From positions 62,001 to 126,000 of the forward strand of contig NZ_JAGINO010000012.1 in assembly GCF_017876115.1 (NCBI RefSeq): a DNA stretch of 64,000 nt, written 5' to 3'. The notes beneath the pieces were generated by a model. That model had not been told where the DNA came from and made no database searches. It was given only the letters and a program-made list of their open reading frames with translations. Position 1 is the first letter of the stretch. Every line of letters begins with the position of its first letter. Shown in pieces: positions 32,831-40,693 of the stretch. The stretch comes from Azospirillum picis. Lineage in GTDB: Bacteria; Pseudomonadota; Alphaproteobacteria; Azospirillales; Azospirillaceae. The translations under genes and the position numbers were made by a program.

Positions 32831-34373
32831 CACGGCTGGGGCGGCGGCCGGCACGCCGCCGGTCGCCAACCGCGGCGCCATCACCGTCTGCGTGATCCTC
32901 GCCGTCATCATGCAGGCGCTGGACACGACCATCGCCAACGTCGCCCTGCCCTACATCCAGGGCAGCGTGGCCGCCAGCGCCGACCAGGTCAACTGGGTGC
33001 TGACCTCCTACATCGTGGCGGCGGCGATCATGACGCCGCCGTCGGGCTATCTGGCGCTGCGCTTCGGGCGCAAGCGCATCCTGAACATCTCCATCATCGG
33101 CTTCGTCGTCGCCTCGGTGCTCTGCGGCCTGTCGCAGTCGCTGGTGGAGATCGTGCTGTTCCGCCTGCTGCAGGGCTTCTTCGGCGCCGCCCTGGTGCCG
33201 CTGTCGCAGTCGATCCTGCTCGACATCTACACGCCGGAGGAACGCGGTTCCGCCATGGCGCTGTTCGGGGTGTCGGTGATGGTCGGGCCGGTGCTGGGGC
33301 CGGTGATCGGCGGCTGGCTCACCGACCATGCGAGCTGGCGCTGGGTCTTCTACATCAACGTCCCGATCGGCGTGCTCGCCTTCTTCGGCGTGTCGGCCTT
33401 CGTGACGGAAAGCCAAACCCAGGCGTCGGCGAAACTGGACTGGACCGGCTTCGGCCTGCTCAGCCTGTCGATCGCCGCGCTCCAGCTCTTCCTCGACCGC
33501 GGCGAGCAGCTCGACTGGTTCTCCTCCAAGGAGATCATGGTCGAGGCGCTGGTGGCGGCTTCCGCCTTCTACCTGTTCCTGGTCCACACCTTCACCGCCA
33601 GGGACGGCTTCGTCAAACCGGGCCTGTTCCTCGACCGCAACTTCTCGATGGGCATGCTGTTCATCTTCATCGTCGGCGTCACCTACCTGGCCTCGCTGGC
33701 GCTGATGACGCCCTACCTGCAGACGCTGATGGGCTATCCGGTGGTGACCGCCGGCATCGTGATGGGCCCGCGCGGCCTGGGCACCATGGTCTGCATGTTC
33801 ATCGTCGGCAAGCTGGTCGGGCGGGTCGACACCCGCCTGCTGCTGCTGACCGGCCTGGCGATGACCGCCTGGGCGATGTACGAGATGACCGGCTGGACGC
33901 CCGACGTGTCGCAATGGACCATCATCGAGATCGGCTTCGTCCAGGGCGCCGGGCTGGGTTTCCTGTTCGTGCCGCTGACCACGGTGACCTTCTCCACCCT
34001 GGCGCCGGAGCGGCGCGGCGACGGCACCGGCCTCTACAACCTGTCGCGCAACATCGGGTCGGCGGTCGGCATCTCGATCGTCGCGGCGCTGCTGACGCGC
34101 AACACCCAGGTCAACCATGCCGAGATCGTCACCCATGTGACGCCCTTCAACCGGCTGTTCGACGCGCCGTCCGCCAGGGCGATCTTCGATCCGCTGACCG
34201 CCGTCGGCCGCGCCGCCCTGGACCAGGAGATCACCCGCCAGGCAACCATCATCTCCTATGTGAACGACTTCAAGCTGTTGATGATCCTGTCGCTTGCCGT
34301 CATGCCGCTGCTCCTTCTGCTGCGCAAGCCGCCCAAGCCGCCCGAGATGGACCACAGCGTCGCGATGGAGTGA
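32811..34373 (+). CDS. DHA2-family MFS multidrug exporter (EmrB-like)
   Basis: A 520-aa major-facilitator pump with about 14 hydrophobic segments. LDTTIANVALPYIQGS in helix 1 is the DHA2 motif D, RFGRKRI the motif A loop, and GPVLGPVIGGWLTDHASWRWVFYINVP (read in parts) motif C and the following loop. It expels hydrophobic drugs or uncouplers using the proton gradient, together with the EmrA-like adaptor. The start overlaps the adaptor gene by 20 bp; a second ATG four codons on is possible. It ends 27 bp from the convergent lysR gene. Confidence 0.93.
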   Translation: MSRPMSSTAGAAAGTPPVANRGAITVCVILAVIMQALDTTIANVALPYIQGSVAASADQVNWVLTSYIVAAAIMTPPSGYLALRFGRKRILNISIIGFVVASVLCGLSQSLVEIVLFRLLQGFFGAALVPLSQSILLDIYTPEERGSAMALFGVSVMVGPVLGPVIGGWLTDHASWRWVFYINVPIGVLAFFGVSAFVTESQTQASAKLDWTGFGLLSLSIAALQLFLDRGEQLDWFSSKEIMVEALVAASAFYLFLVHTFTARDGFVKPGLFLDRNFSMGMLFIFIVGVTYLASLALMTPYLQTLMGYPVVTAGIVMGPRGLGTMVCMFIVGKLVGRVDTRLLLLTGLAMTAWAMYEMTGWTPDVSQWTIIEIGFVQGAGLGFLFVPLTTVTFSTLAPERRGDGTGLYNLSRNIGSAVGISIVAALLTRNTQVNHAEIVTHVTPFNRLFDAPSARAIFDPLTAVGRAALDQEITRQATIISYVNDFKLLMILSLAVMPLLLLLRKPPKPPEMDHSVAME

Positions 34374-34400
34374 GGCCGGGCGGACAGTGATCCGGCGGGG

Positions 34401-35357
34401 TCAGCGCGTGATCATCGGCGCCATCCAGGGCGAGGCCGCCAGGACCTCCGTGAAGTACCCGCGCCGGATCACCGTCCGCCCGGCCTTGTGGATGTCCGCG
34501 GGCAACGATCCCAGTTCGCCCTTGCGGGTCACCACATGGATGGAACGGCGGAAGCCGGGCGTCGGCAGCGGCAGGACGCGGATATGGCTCAGGTGCTGGC
34601 GGCTCTTCACCAGGGCCGTCGGCGGCAGCAGGCTCCACCCCATCTCCTCCGCCACCATGGCCATCACGGTGTCGGTGGCGTCGAAGGCGAAGCTGCGCGG
34701 CACCTCCATGCCCAGCCGGCGCAGGTGCTGGTCCACCAGCTTGCCGAGCGCGCTGTCCGTGGTGCTGCGGATCAGCGGAACGGTGCGCGACAGGGCGCGC
34801 AGCCCGGCCTCGTCGGTGACCTCGTCGGCGTTGCGCGGCAGCAGCAGCACGAACGGCTCGGTGAGCAGCCGCTGGCTTTCCACCTGATCGAGATCGTCGA
34901 AGGAGTCGTTGGTGAACAGGACGTCCAGCCGCCGGGCGAGGAACTGTTCCCGCAACTGGCCGCACAGGCCCGACGCGATGGTGAAGGACGGGACCCGGTC
35001 GCGCAGCCCCTGCAGCAGCCGCGGGATGAAGGGGGCCGCAAGCGTGTCGATGCAGCCGATGCGCAGCTCCGGCATGAAGGACGCGTCGGCTCCGCCGATG
35101 ACCGCAGGCAACTGGCGGGCATCGATGAGGATCCGGTTGCTCCAGTGCCAGAGCCGCTGTCCGGCGGCGGTCAGCGCCAGCGGCCGGATGGTCCGGTCGA
35201 GAAGCTGTGCGGCAAAGGCGGTTTCGAGCTGCCGCACCACGTGGGAAACGGCCGACTGGGTCAATCCCAGGCGGGCCGCCGCCCTGGTCATGCTGCCCAG
35301 CTCGGCGACCGCGACAAACACTTCGAGAGAGGCCAGATCATAGTCTCGATGCTGCAT
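34401..35357 (-). CDS. LysR-family transcriptional regulator
   Basis: A 318-aa regulator. HTH in the first 65 residues (FVAVAELGSMTRAAARLGLTQSAVSHVVRQLE), effector domain from about 95 (ELRIGCIDTLAAPFIPRLLQGL). The ATG giving MQHRDYDLASLEVF is chosen; any longer form would extend into the divergent spacer. It faces the PrpD-family gene at 35523 and probably controls it, perhaps along with the importer operon beyond. A dyad with a T-N11-A core lies between them. Confidence 0.9.
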   Translation of the reverse strand: MQHRDYDLASLEVFVAVAELGSMTRAAARLGLTQSAVSHVVRQLETAFAAQLLDRTIRPLALTAAGQRLWHWSNRILIDARQLPAVIGGADASFMPELRIGCIDTLAAPFIPRLLQGLRDRVPSFTIASGLCGQLREQFLARRLDVLFTNDSFDDLDQVESQRLLTEPFVLLLPRNADEVTDEAGLRALSRTVPLIRSTTDSALGKLVDQHLRRLGMEVPRSFAFDATDTVMAMVAEEMGWSLLPPTALVKSRQHLSHIRVLPLPTPGFRRSIHVVTRKGELGSLPADIHKAGRTVIRRGYFTEVLAASPWMAPMITR

Positions 35358-35393
35358 TGGCTGTCGGCACGCTTCCGGGCAAGGGGCTGGGCT

Positions 35394-35413
35394 GCATACG
35401 CTAATATGAATGC
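35394..35413. promoter_or_regulatory. LysR binding-site candidate GCAT-N12-ATGC
   Basis: GCAT (35394-35397) and ATGC (35410-35413) form a dyad whose inside contains T35397-N11-A35409. It lies 37 bp from the lysR start and 110 bp from the PrpD-like start, in an AT-richer patch. Typical for the recognition site of a divergent LysR protein, but short. Confidence 0.4.
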
Positions 35414-35522
35414 TCCTCATCCCGATCATGAAAGTTTTTTCTTGAACCGACCGGTGCGGCCCGTTCCCGGCAGGCTCGCGGAGCGCAACCGGAACCGCAA
35501 GCCGCAGAGGGAACCCGACGCC

Positions 35523-36920
35523 ATGCCGCCACTTTCGACCGCCGCGACCCCGCCACCCGCCCTGCGGCAAATCGGGGCCTGGATTGCCGGGCTGCGGCGC
35601 GCCGACATTCCCGAACCGGTCGCGACGGTCGTCTCCGGCTGCATCGCCGACACGCTGGGCGTGGCGCTCGCCGGCGCCAGGGCATCGGCCGGCCGGCTGG
35701 TGGCGGCCGATGCCCGCGACACCTACGCCGACGGGCCGGCGACCCTGCTGGCCGGCGGCCGGCTCTGCCCGGAAGGCGCGGCCTTCGCCAACGTGGCCGC
35801 CGCCCATGCTCTGGATTTCGACGACAACTGCTATGCCGGCTTCGTCCACGGCTCCGCGGTCGTCGTGCCGGCGGCCCTGGCGGCGGTGGAGGCCGCCGGT
35901 GGGTCGGGCAGCGACCTCCTCACCGCCGTGACCGCCGGGACCGAGGCCCAGTACGTGCTGGCCGACGCGGTCGGCAACGGCGTCTATCATGCCGGCTGGT
36001 GGACCACCGCGCTGTTCGGCGCGGTCGGCGCCGCGGCAGCGGCGGCCAAGGCGGGGGGGCTGACGGAAGCCGCGACGGCCGACGCGCTCGCCTTCGCCCT
36101 GTGCGGCACGGGCGGGCTGCGCGCCTGCTTCGGCACCGACGCGAAGCCGCTGCTCGCGGCCCAGGCCGCGGCCGGCGGGGTGCGCGCCACCCGTTTGGCC
36201 GCGCGCGGCCTGGAGGTGCCACATGGGGTGATCGAGGATCCGCGCGGCTTCGCCCGGCTGATGGCGGCCGGCGCCTTCGACGGGCAAGTGCCGGCGACGC
36301 TCGGGCGGTACTGGCGCCTGCTCGATCCGGGGATCGACACCAAGGCCTATCCGGTCTGCCTGTCCGCCCACGCCGCGCTTGACGCCGTGCGCGATCTGAT
36401 GGCGGAGGAAAGGCTTTCGGAAGCCGACATCGCCACGGTGCGCTGCCGCGTCCCGCCGGTGGTCGCGGCGAACCTGACCTACGACCGGCCCGTGACACCA
36501 GCGGAGGCCCGCTTCAGCCTGCCCTTCGCCGTCGCCTGCGCCATGCGCTACGGCACGCTGGGGCTGGAGCATCTCGACGAAGCGGTGCTTGCGGACCCGA
36601 GCTTGGGGGCGGCGATGGGCCGTGTCGCCATGGCCGCCGATCCCGGCTGGAACGACGATCCCGAACGGGCACGCCGTGCGCCCGAAGGCGCCGAGGTGAC
36701 CGTCGTGACCTTGCGGGGGGACTCCTTCACACGGTTCTGCGCCATGCCGCGCGGCAGTGCCGCCCGGCCGTTGGCGGCGGCCGAGCATGCCGCGAAGTTC
36801 CGGGCCTGCGCCGTCCTTGCCGCCGACAGGGTCCCCGGCCCCGCCGAGGCCGATCGCCTTTATGGAAGGTTGCGGTCGCTGGACCGCCTGCCGACCCTCG
36901 ATGGCCTGCTGACCCCGTGA
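35523..36920 (+). CDS. MmgE/PrpD-family protein
   Basis: A 465-aa member of the MmgE/PrpD family, distinct from the copy at 14657. CIADTLGVALAGA, AAAHALDFDDNCYAGFVHGSA, YHAGWWTTALFGAVGAAAAAAK and TKAYPVCLSAHAALDAV correspond to the helical core and active-site lid. Reactions in the family include methylcitrate dehydration, cis-aconitate decarboxylation and iminodisuccinate epimerisation. The only contextual clues are the divergent LysR gene and, 333 bp downstream, a peptide-type importer with amidine/guanidine hydrolases; the latter could suggest iminosuccinate-like or N-substituted dicarboxylate chemistry. Specific function is unassigned. Confidence 0.88.
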   Translation: MPPLSTAATPPPALRQIGAWIAGLRRADIPEPVATVVSGCIADTLGVALAGARASAGRLVAADARDTYADGPATLLAGGRLCPEGAAFANVAAAHALDFDDNCYAGFVHGSAVVVPAALAAVEAAGGSGSDLLTAVTAGTEAQYVLADAVGNGVYHAGWWTTALFGAVGAAAAAAKAGGLTEAATADALAFALCGTGGLRACFGTDAKPLLAAQAAAGGVRATRLAARGLEVPHGVIEDPRGFARLMAAGAFDGQVPATLGRYWRLLDPGIDTKAYPVCLSAHAALDAVRDLMAEERLSEADIATVRCRVPPVVAANLTYDRPVTPAEARFSLPFAVACAMRYGTLGLEHLDEAVLADPSLGAAMGRVAMAADPGWNDDPERARRAPEGAEVTVVTLRGDSFTRFCAMPRGSAARPLAAAEHAAKFRACAVLAADRVPGPAEADRLYGRLRSLDRLPTLDGLLTP

Positions 36921-37253
36921 TGGCCGGCCGAACATGCCGGCATCATGCCGTTTCCTTCATGATGTCGATAAAAAATCGTCATGATGCCCCCCGAGCCGGC
37001 CGGCGGCGGCCCGTTTTTCCGGCAAGCCCGTCACCGGCGGCCATGGGAAAATTTGCAAGCAACACCAAGCTTTTCGCCGGCCCAGTCTCGGCACCTGCAG
37101 CCGCTTTCGCAACGCTTGGCTGGATATTGGGCAATTTTCTGCACAATCCTCCGGCATTTCCGCACTCTTCCCACCGGTGGAAGCCCTATGACACCGTTGC
37201 TCCAAGCGCAAACGAAGGTCCGCCGCAAGGACCGGAAAACAAGAGGGGCTTTC
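36921..37253 (+). promoter_or_regulatory. 333-bp noncoding region before the peptide-importer operon
   Basis: No convincing gene is visible. The left end has CGGCA-tca-TGCCG followed by TTTCC (36938-36955), a small terminator-like hairpin for the PrpD gene. The middle holds the inverted repeat at 36957-36984 and AT-rich blocks such as GATAAAAAATC and GGGCAATTTTCTGCAC. The right end leads to the Shine-Dalgarno AGAGG before 37254. The operon promoter is therefore probably between about 36990 and 37200, but I cannot fix -10 and -35 elements. Confidence 0.45.
36957..36984. promoter_or_regulatory. Imperfect inverted repeat around an A-tract, operator candidate
   Basis: TCATGATGTCGAT (36957-36969) faces ATCGTCATGA (36975-36984) across an A-tract. 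CGAT/ATCG pair fully, and TCATGA is itself palindromic and appears in both arms. It is upstream of the peptide importer, where a regulator may bind. Confidence 0.4.
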
Positions 37254-38756
37254 ATGATCATGCGACGTTTGGTGGCCCGGGCCGTTCTCTCGGCGATGCT
37301 GCTGACCGGTACCGCGCTGTCGGCGCAGGCGGCCGGCACGCTCAAGCTTTCGGTGGATTCCAACCTCAACACGCTGGACCCCGCCAAGATGAAGGGCGGG
37401 CAGGAGTATGTCGCCGCCTACCTGATCTTCAACGGCCTGACCGTCATCGGCCATGACATGAAGGTGAAGCCCGATCTGGCGGAACGCTGGGAGCACAGCG
37501 ACGACCTGAAGAGCTGGACCTTCCACCTGCGCAAGGGCGTGAAGTTCCACAACGGCCGCGACCTTGACGCCGAGGACGTGGTCGCCAGCATCGCCCGCAT
37601 CCAGGACAAGGCGACCGGGTCCACCGCCCGCGTGAACTTCGAGATCGTCGAGTCCATGAAGGCGCTGGACCCGCTGACCGTCCAGTTCCAGTTGAAGACG
37701 CCCTATGCCGGCTTCGCCGAGCTGTTCGGCGAGCGCCAGGCCCGCATCGTGCCGCGCGACGCGGTCGACAGCCTGGCCTCCAAGCCTGTCGGCACCGGTC
37801 CGTTCGAGTTCGTGTCCTTCGCGCCCGGCGACCGCGTCGTCCTGAAGCGCAATCCCAACTACTTCGAACCCGGCCTGCCCAAGCTGGACGAGGTGGTGAT
37901 GCGCATCCTGCCCGAGGCGGCGGCCCAGGTGGCGGCGCTGACCACCGGCGAGCTCGACCTGGTGTGGAACCTGCCGCTGGAGGCCATCGACAAGGTCAAG
38001 GCCGACACCAAGCTGAAGGTCGACTCCGTTCCCACATCGACCTGGGACGGCGTCATCATGAACAACACGGTGAAGCCCTTCGACGACGCCCGCGTGCGCA
38101 AGGCGGTGGCGATGGCGCTCGACAAGCAGGCGATCACCCAGATCGCGCTGTTCGGCAACGGCACGCCGACCCACTCGCCGATCCCGCCCAGCCATCCCTA
38201 CTACAACAAGGACCTGAAGATCGCCAAGGGCGACCCGGCGGGCGCGAAGAAGCTGCTGGCCGAGGCCGGCTATCCGAGCGGCTTCGAGGTGACGCTCTAC
38301 ACCCCGGCCGGCCGCGCCACCCGCGAGCGGCTGGGCCTGGCGGTGCGCGAACTGCTGAAGCCGGCGGGCATCACGGTCAACGTCCAGCGCGTGCCCTTCG
38401 ACGTCTTCCTGAAGGACATCGAGGGCAAGGCCGGCTTCTACATCGACGGCTTCTTCAGCCGCCCGACCATCGATACGTCCTTCTATCCCTGGTACCACTC
38501 CAAGGGCTCGTGGAACACCGCGCTGTGGAGCTATTCCAACCCGAAGATGGACCAGTTGCTGGACGGCGCCCGCCAGGCGAAGAGCGAGGATGAGGCGCGG
38601 ACGCTCTACGGCCAGGCCCAGGCTCTGGCGGTGGAGGACTCGCCGGGCGTCATCCCCTACGTCATCAACCACATCAACGGGCTGAGCGCCCGGGTGCACG
38701 GCTTCCATTCGCACCCGATGATGTTCCTCGACCTGCGCGACGTGTCGGTCGACTGA
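37254..38756 (+). CDS. Peptide/nickel-type ABC importer substrate-binding protein
   Basis: A 500-aa SBP_bac_5 protein. The signal peptide covers residues 1-26 (RRLVARAVLSAMLLTGTALS then AQAAG). The mature protein starts GTLKLSVDSNLNTLDP, followed by DLAERWEHSDDLKSWTFHLR and VKFHNGRDLDAEDV, which are hallmarks of DppA/OppA/NikA-like proteins. It captures peptides, nickel complexes or other amino-acid derivatives in the periplasm. AGAGG precedes the ATG; a second ATG two codons later is possible. Enzymes downstream suggest cargo with an amidino, formimino or acyl-amino group (inference). Confidence 0.93.
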   Translation: MIMRRLVARAVLSAMLLTGTALSAQAAGTLKLSVDSNLNTLDPAKMKGGQEYVAAYLIFNGLTVIGHDMKVKPDLAERWEHSDDLKSWTFHLRKGVKFHNGRDLDAEDVVASIARIQDKATGSTARVNFEIVESMKALDPLTVQFQLKTPYAGFAELFGERQARIVPRDAVDSLASKPVGTGPFEFVSFAPGDRVVLKRNPNYFEPGLPKLDEVVMRILPEAAAQVAALTTGELDLVWNLPLEAIDKVKADTKLKVDSVPTSTWDGVIMNNTVKPFDDARVRKAVAMALDKQAITQIALFGNGTPTHSPIPPSHPYYNKDLKIAKGDPAGAKKLLAEAGYPSGFEVTLYTPAGRATRERLGLAVRELLKPAGITVNVQRVPFDVFLKDIEGKAGFYIDGFFSRPTIDTSFYPWYHSKGSWNTALWSYSNPKMDQLLDGARQAKSEDEARTLYGQAQALAVEDSPGVIPYVINHINGLSARVHGFHSHPMMFLDLRDVSVD

Positions 38757-38777
38757 GTCCCCGCTCCTTCGGCGCCT

Positions 38778-38832
38778 GCCGCCCCTTTCCCCGCGCCGCG
38801 CCTCCGGCCGCCGCGGGTCGGAAAGGGACGGC
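38778..38832 (+). other. Long intercistronic hairpin between binding-protein and permease genes
   Basis: Bases 38778-38790 pair with 38820-38832, 12 of 13 matched (arms GCCGCCCCTTTCC and GGAAAGGGACGGC), enclosing a GC-rich loop that can itself fold. It lies between the stop of the binding-protein gene and the first permease gene. Such structures typically protect the upstream mRNA from 3' decay or attenuate transcription, giving more binding protein than permease. Confidence 0.65.
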
Positions 38833-38873
38833 GGGTGCCTGCGGGAACCGCAGCCTTTTCCAAGGATGCCGCC

Positions 38874-39830
38874 ATGCTTGCCTACACGCTCACCCGCCTC
38901 CTCTATCTGGCGCTGGTCCTGGTCGTGATGTCCGTCCTGATCTTCCTGGTGACCCAGGCGATGCCGGGTGACGTCGCCTCGATGATCGCCGGGCAGTTCG
39001 CCTCGCCCGAGGTGGTTCAGGCCATCTCGGTCAAGCTCGGGCTCGACCAGCCGCTGATCGTCCAGTACGGGCGCTGGGCCGCCGGCATCCTGCATGGCGA
39101 CCTCGGGCGCTCGCTGGTGCTGGAGCAGCCGATCGCCCCCATCCTGATGGAGGCGCTGGCCCGCTCGCTGGTGCTGGCCGTGGTGGCGCTCACGGTGGTC
39201 GCGGTGGCCGGAATCGGCCTCGGCGTTCTGGCGGCGGTGCGGCGGGGCAAGCTGACCGACCAGATGGTGTCGGGCATCTCCTATCTCGGCATCGCCGTTC
39301 CCGACTTCTTCTGGGCCATCGTGCTGGTGCTGGTGTTCGGCAGCTACATGAAGCTGCTGCCGACCGGCGGCTACACGCCGGTGGCCGAGGGCGTGCTGCC
39401 CTGGGCGGCGCATCTGGTGCTGCCGGTGGTGACGCTGGTTCTGATGCTGCTGGCGCGCATCGCCCGGCTGACGCGGTCCAGCATGATCGACGTGCTGCAG
39501 ACCAACTACGTGAAGTTCGCCCGTGCCAAGGGCATGCCGGAATCGGTGGTGATCCTGCGCCATGCGCTGAAGAACGCGTTGCTGCCGACCATCACCGTGC
39601 TGGCCATCGACTTCGGCCTCATCCTCGGCGGCGTGGTGGTGATCGAGACGATCTTCTCCTATCCCGGCATGGGGCGGCTGCTGCTGTTCGCCATCCAGCG
39701 CCACGACCTGCCGTTGATCCAGGCGACGATCCTGGTGGTCTCCGCCGCCTACTGCCTCGCCAACCTCGTCGCCGACCTGCTCTACGCCTTCGTCAATCCC
39801 AAGATCCGCCACGGCATGAGGACCGCCTGA
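38874..39830 (+). CDS. Peptide-type ABC importer permease 1 (DppB-like)
   Basis: A 318-aa membrane protein with about six hydrophobic segments. MLAYTLTRLLYLALVLVVMS, PGDVASMIAG, LGLDQPLIVQYGRW and the EAA-type loop TNYVKFARAKGMPESVVILRH are typical of DppB/OppB/GsiC. AAGGA seven bases before the ATG supports this start rather than the longer frame. It forms the translocation pore with the next gene product, from which it is separated by 1 bp. Confidence 0.93.
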   Translation: MLAYTLTRLLYLALVLVVMSVLIFLVTQAMPGDVASMIAGQFASPEVVQAISVKLGLDQPLIVQYGRWAAGILHGDLGRSLVLEQPIAPILMEALARSLVLAVVALTVVAVAGIGLGVLAAVRRGKLTDQMVSGISYLGIAVPDFFWAIVLVLVFGSYMKLLPTGGYTPVAEGVLPWAAHLVLPVVTLVLMLLARIARLTRSSMIDVLQTNYVKFARAKGMPESVVILRHALKNALLPTITVLAIDFGLILGGVVVIETIFSYPGMGRLLLFAIQRHDLPLIQATILVVSAAYCLANLVADLLYAFVNPKIRHGMRTA

Positions 39831-39831
39831 G

Positions 39832-40692
39832 ATGACCGCCGCGTCCCCCGCCCCGCGGCGCCTGTCGTCGCGCCGGTCCGCCCTGCCCGTCTCCCTCGTC
39901 GTCGGGCTGGTCCTCCTGGCCCCGCTGCTGGTCGCCGCCTTTGCCGGCTCCTGGATCGCGCCCTATCCCTACGACGAGATGAACATCATGAGCCGGCTGC
40001 AGCCGCCGGGGCCGGAGTTCTGGTTCGGCACCGACGAGTTCGGCCGCGACGTCTTCAGCCGCACCCTGGTCGGCACCGGCAGCTCGCTGCTGATGGGTGT
40101 CGCCGCCACCGCGCTGAGCCTGATGGCCGGCGTGCCGCTGGGCCTGATCGCCGGCTACAAGGGCGGACGGGCCGGCGAGGCGATCATGCGGGCGATGGAC
40201 GTGCTGATGTCCTTCCCGCCGATCCTGCTGGGCATCCTGGTGCTCGCCGTCACCCCGCCGGCGCAGTGGAAGGCGATCGTCGCCATCGGCATCGTCTATG
40301 TGCCGCAGGTGGTGCGGCTGGCCCGCGCCATCACGCTGGAGCTGATGCAGGAGGAGTTCATCACCGCCGCCCGCCTGCGCGGCGAGAGCGCCGCCTACAT
40401 CCTGTTCCACGAAATCCTGCCCAACATCTGGCCGCCTCTGGCGGTGGAGGCCAGCCTCCGCGTGGTGTTCGCCATCCTGCTCGGCGCCTCGCTCAGCTTC
40501 ATCGGCATGGGGGCGCAGCCGCCCTCCTCCGACTGGGGCCTGATGATCGCCGAGGCGCGCCCCTTCGTCGAACAGGCGCCTTGGATCGCGCTCTGCCCCG
40601 GCTTCGCCCTCGCCATCGCCGTGATCGGCATCAACCTGCTGGGCGACGGGCTGCGCGCCCTGCTCGACCCCCGCAACACGGGATCGCACTGA
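39832..40692 (+). CDS. Peptide-type ABC importer permease 2 (DppC-like)
   Basis: A 286-aa membrane protein. The DppC family pattern is clear: an N-terminal helix, then FGTDEFGRDVFSRTLVGT, followed by LIAGYKGGRAGEAIMRAMDVLMSFP and the ATPase-contact loop EEFITAARLRGESAAYILFHEILPN, read in parts. FIGMGAQPPSSDWGLMI closes the family signature. It is almost fused to the genes on either side (1-bp gaps), so the importer is translated as a block. Confidence 0.93.
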   Translation: MTAASPAPRRLSSRRSALPVSLVVGLVLLAPLLVAAFAGSWIAPYPYDEMNIMSRLQPPGPEFWFGTDEFGRDVFSRTLVGTGSSLLMGVAATALSLMAGVPLGLIAGYKGGRAGEAIMRAMDVLMSFPPILLGILVLAVTPPAQWKAIVAIGIVYVPQVVRLARAITLELMQEEFITAARLRGESAAYILFHEILPNIWPPLAVEASLRVVFAILLGASLSFIGMGAQPPSSDWGLMIAEARPFVEQAPWIALCPGFALAIAVIGINLLGDGLRALLDPRNTGSH

Positions 40693-40693
40693 G

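Noticed and set aside
36957-39812. A 951-codon open frame on the minus strand opposite the peptide-binding protein and permease genes
   Set aside because: Low-complexity Asp/His/Gln/Arg composition typical of reverse-complement frames of GC-rich genes; the plus-strand genes are clear.
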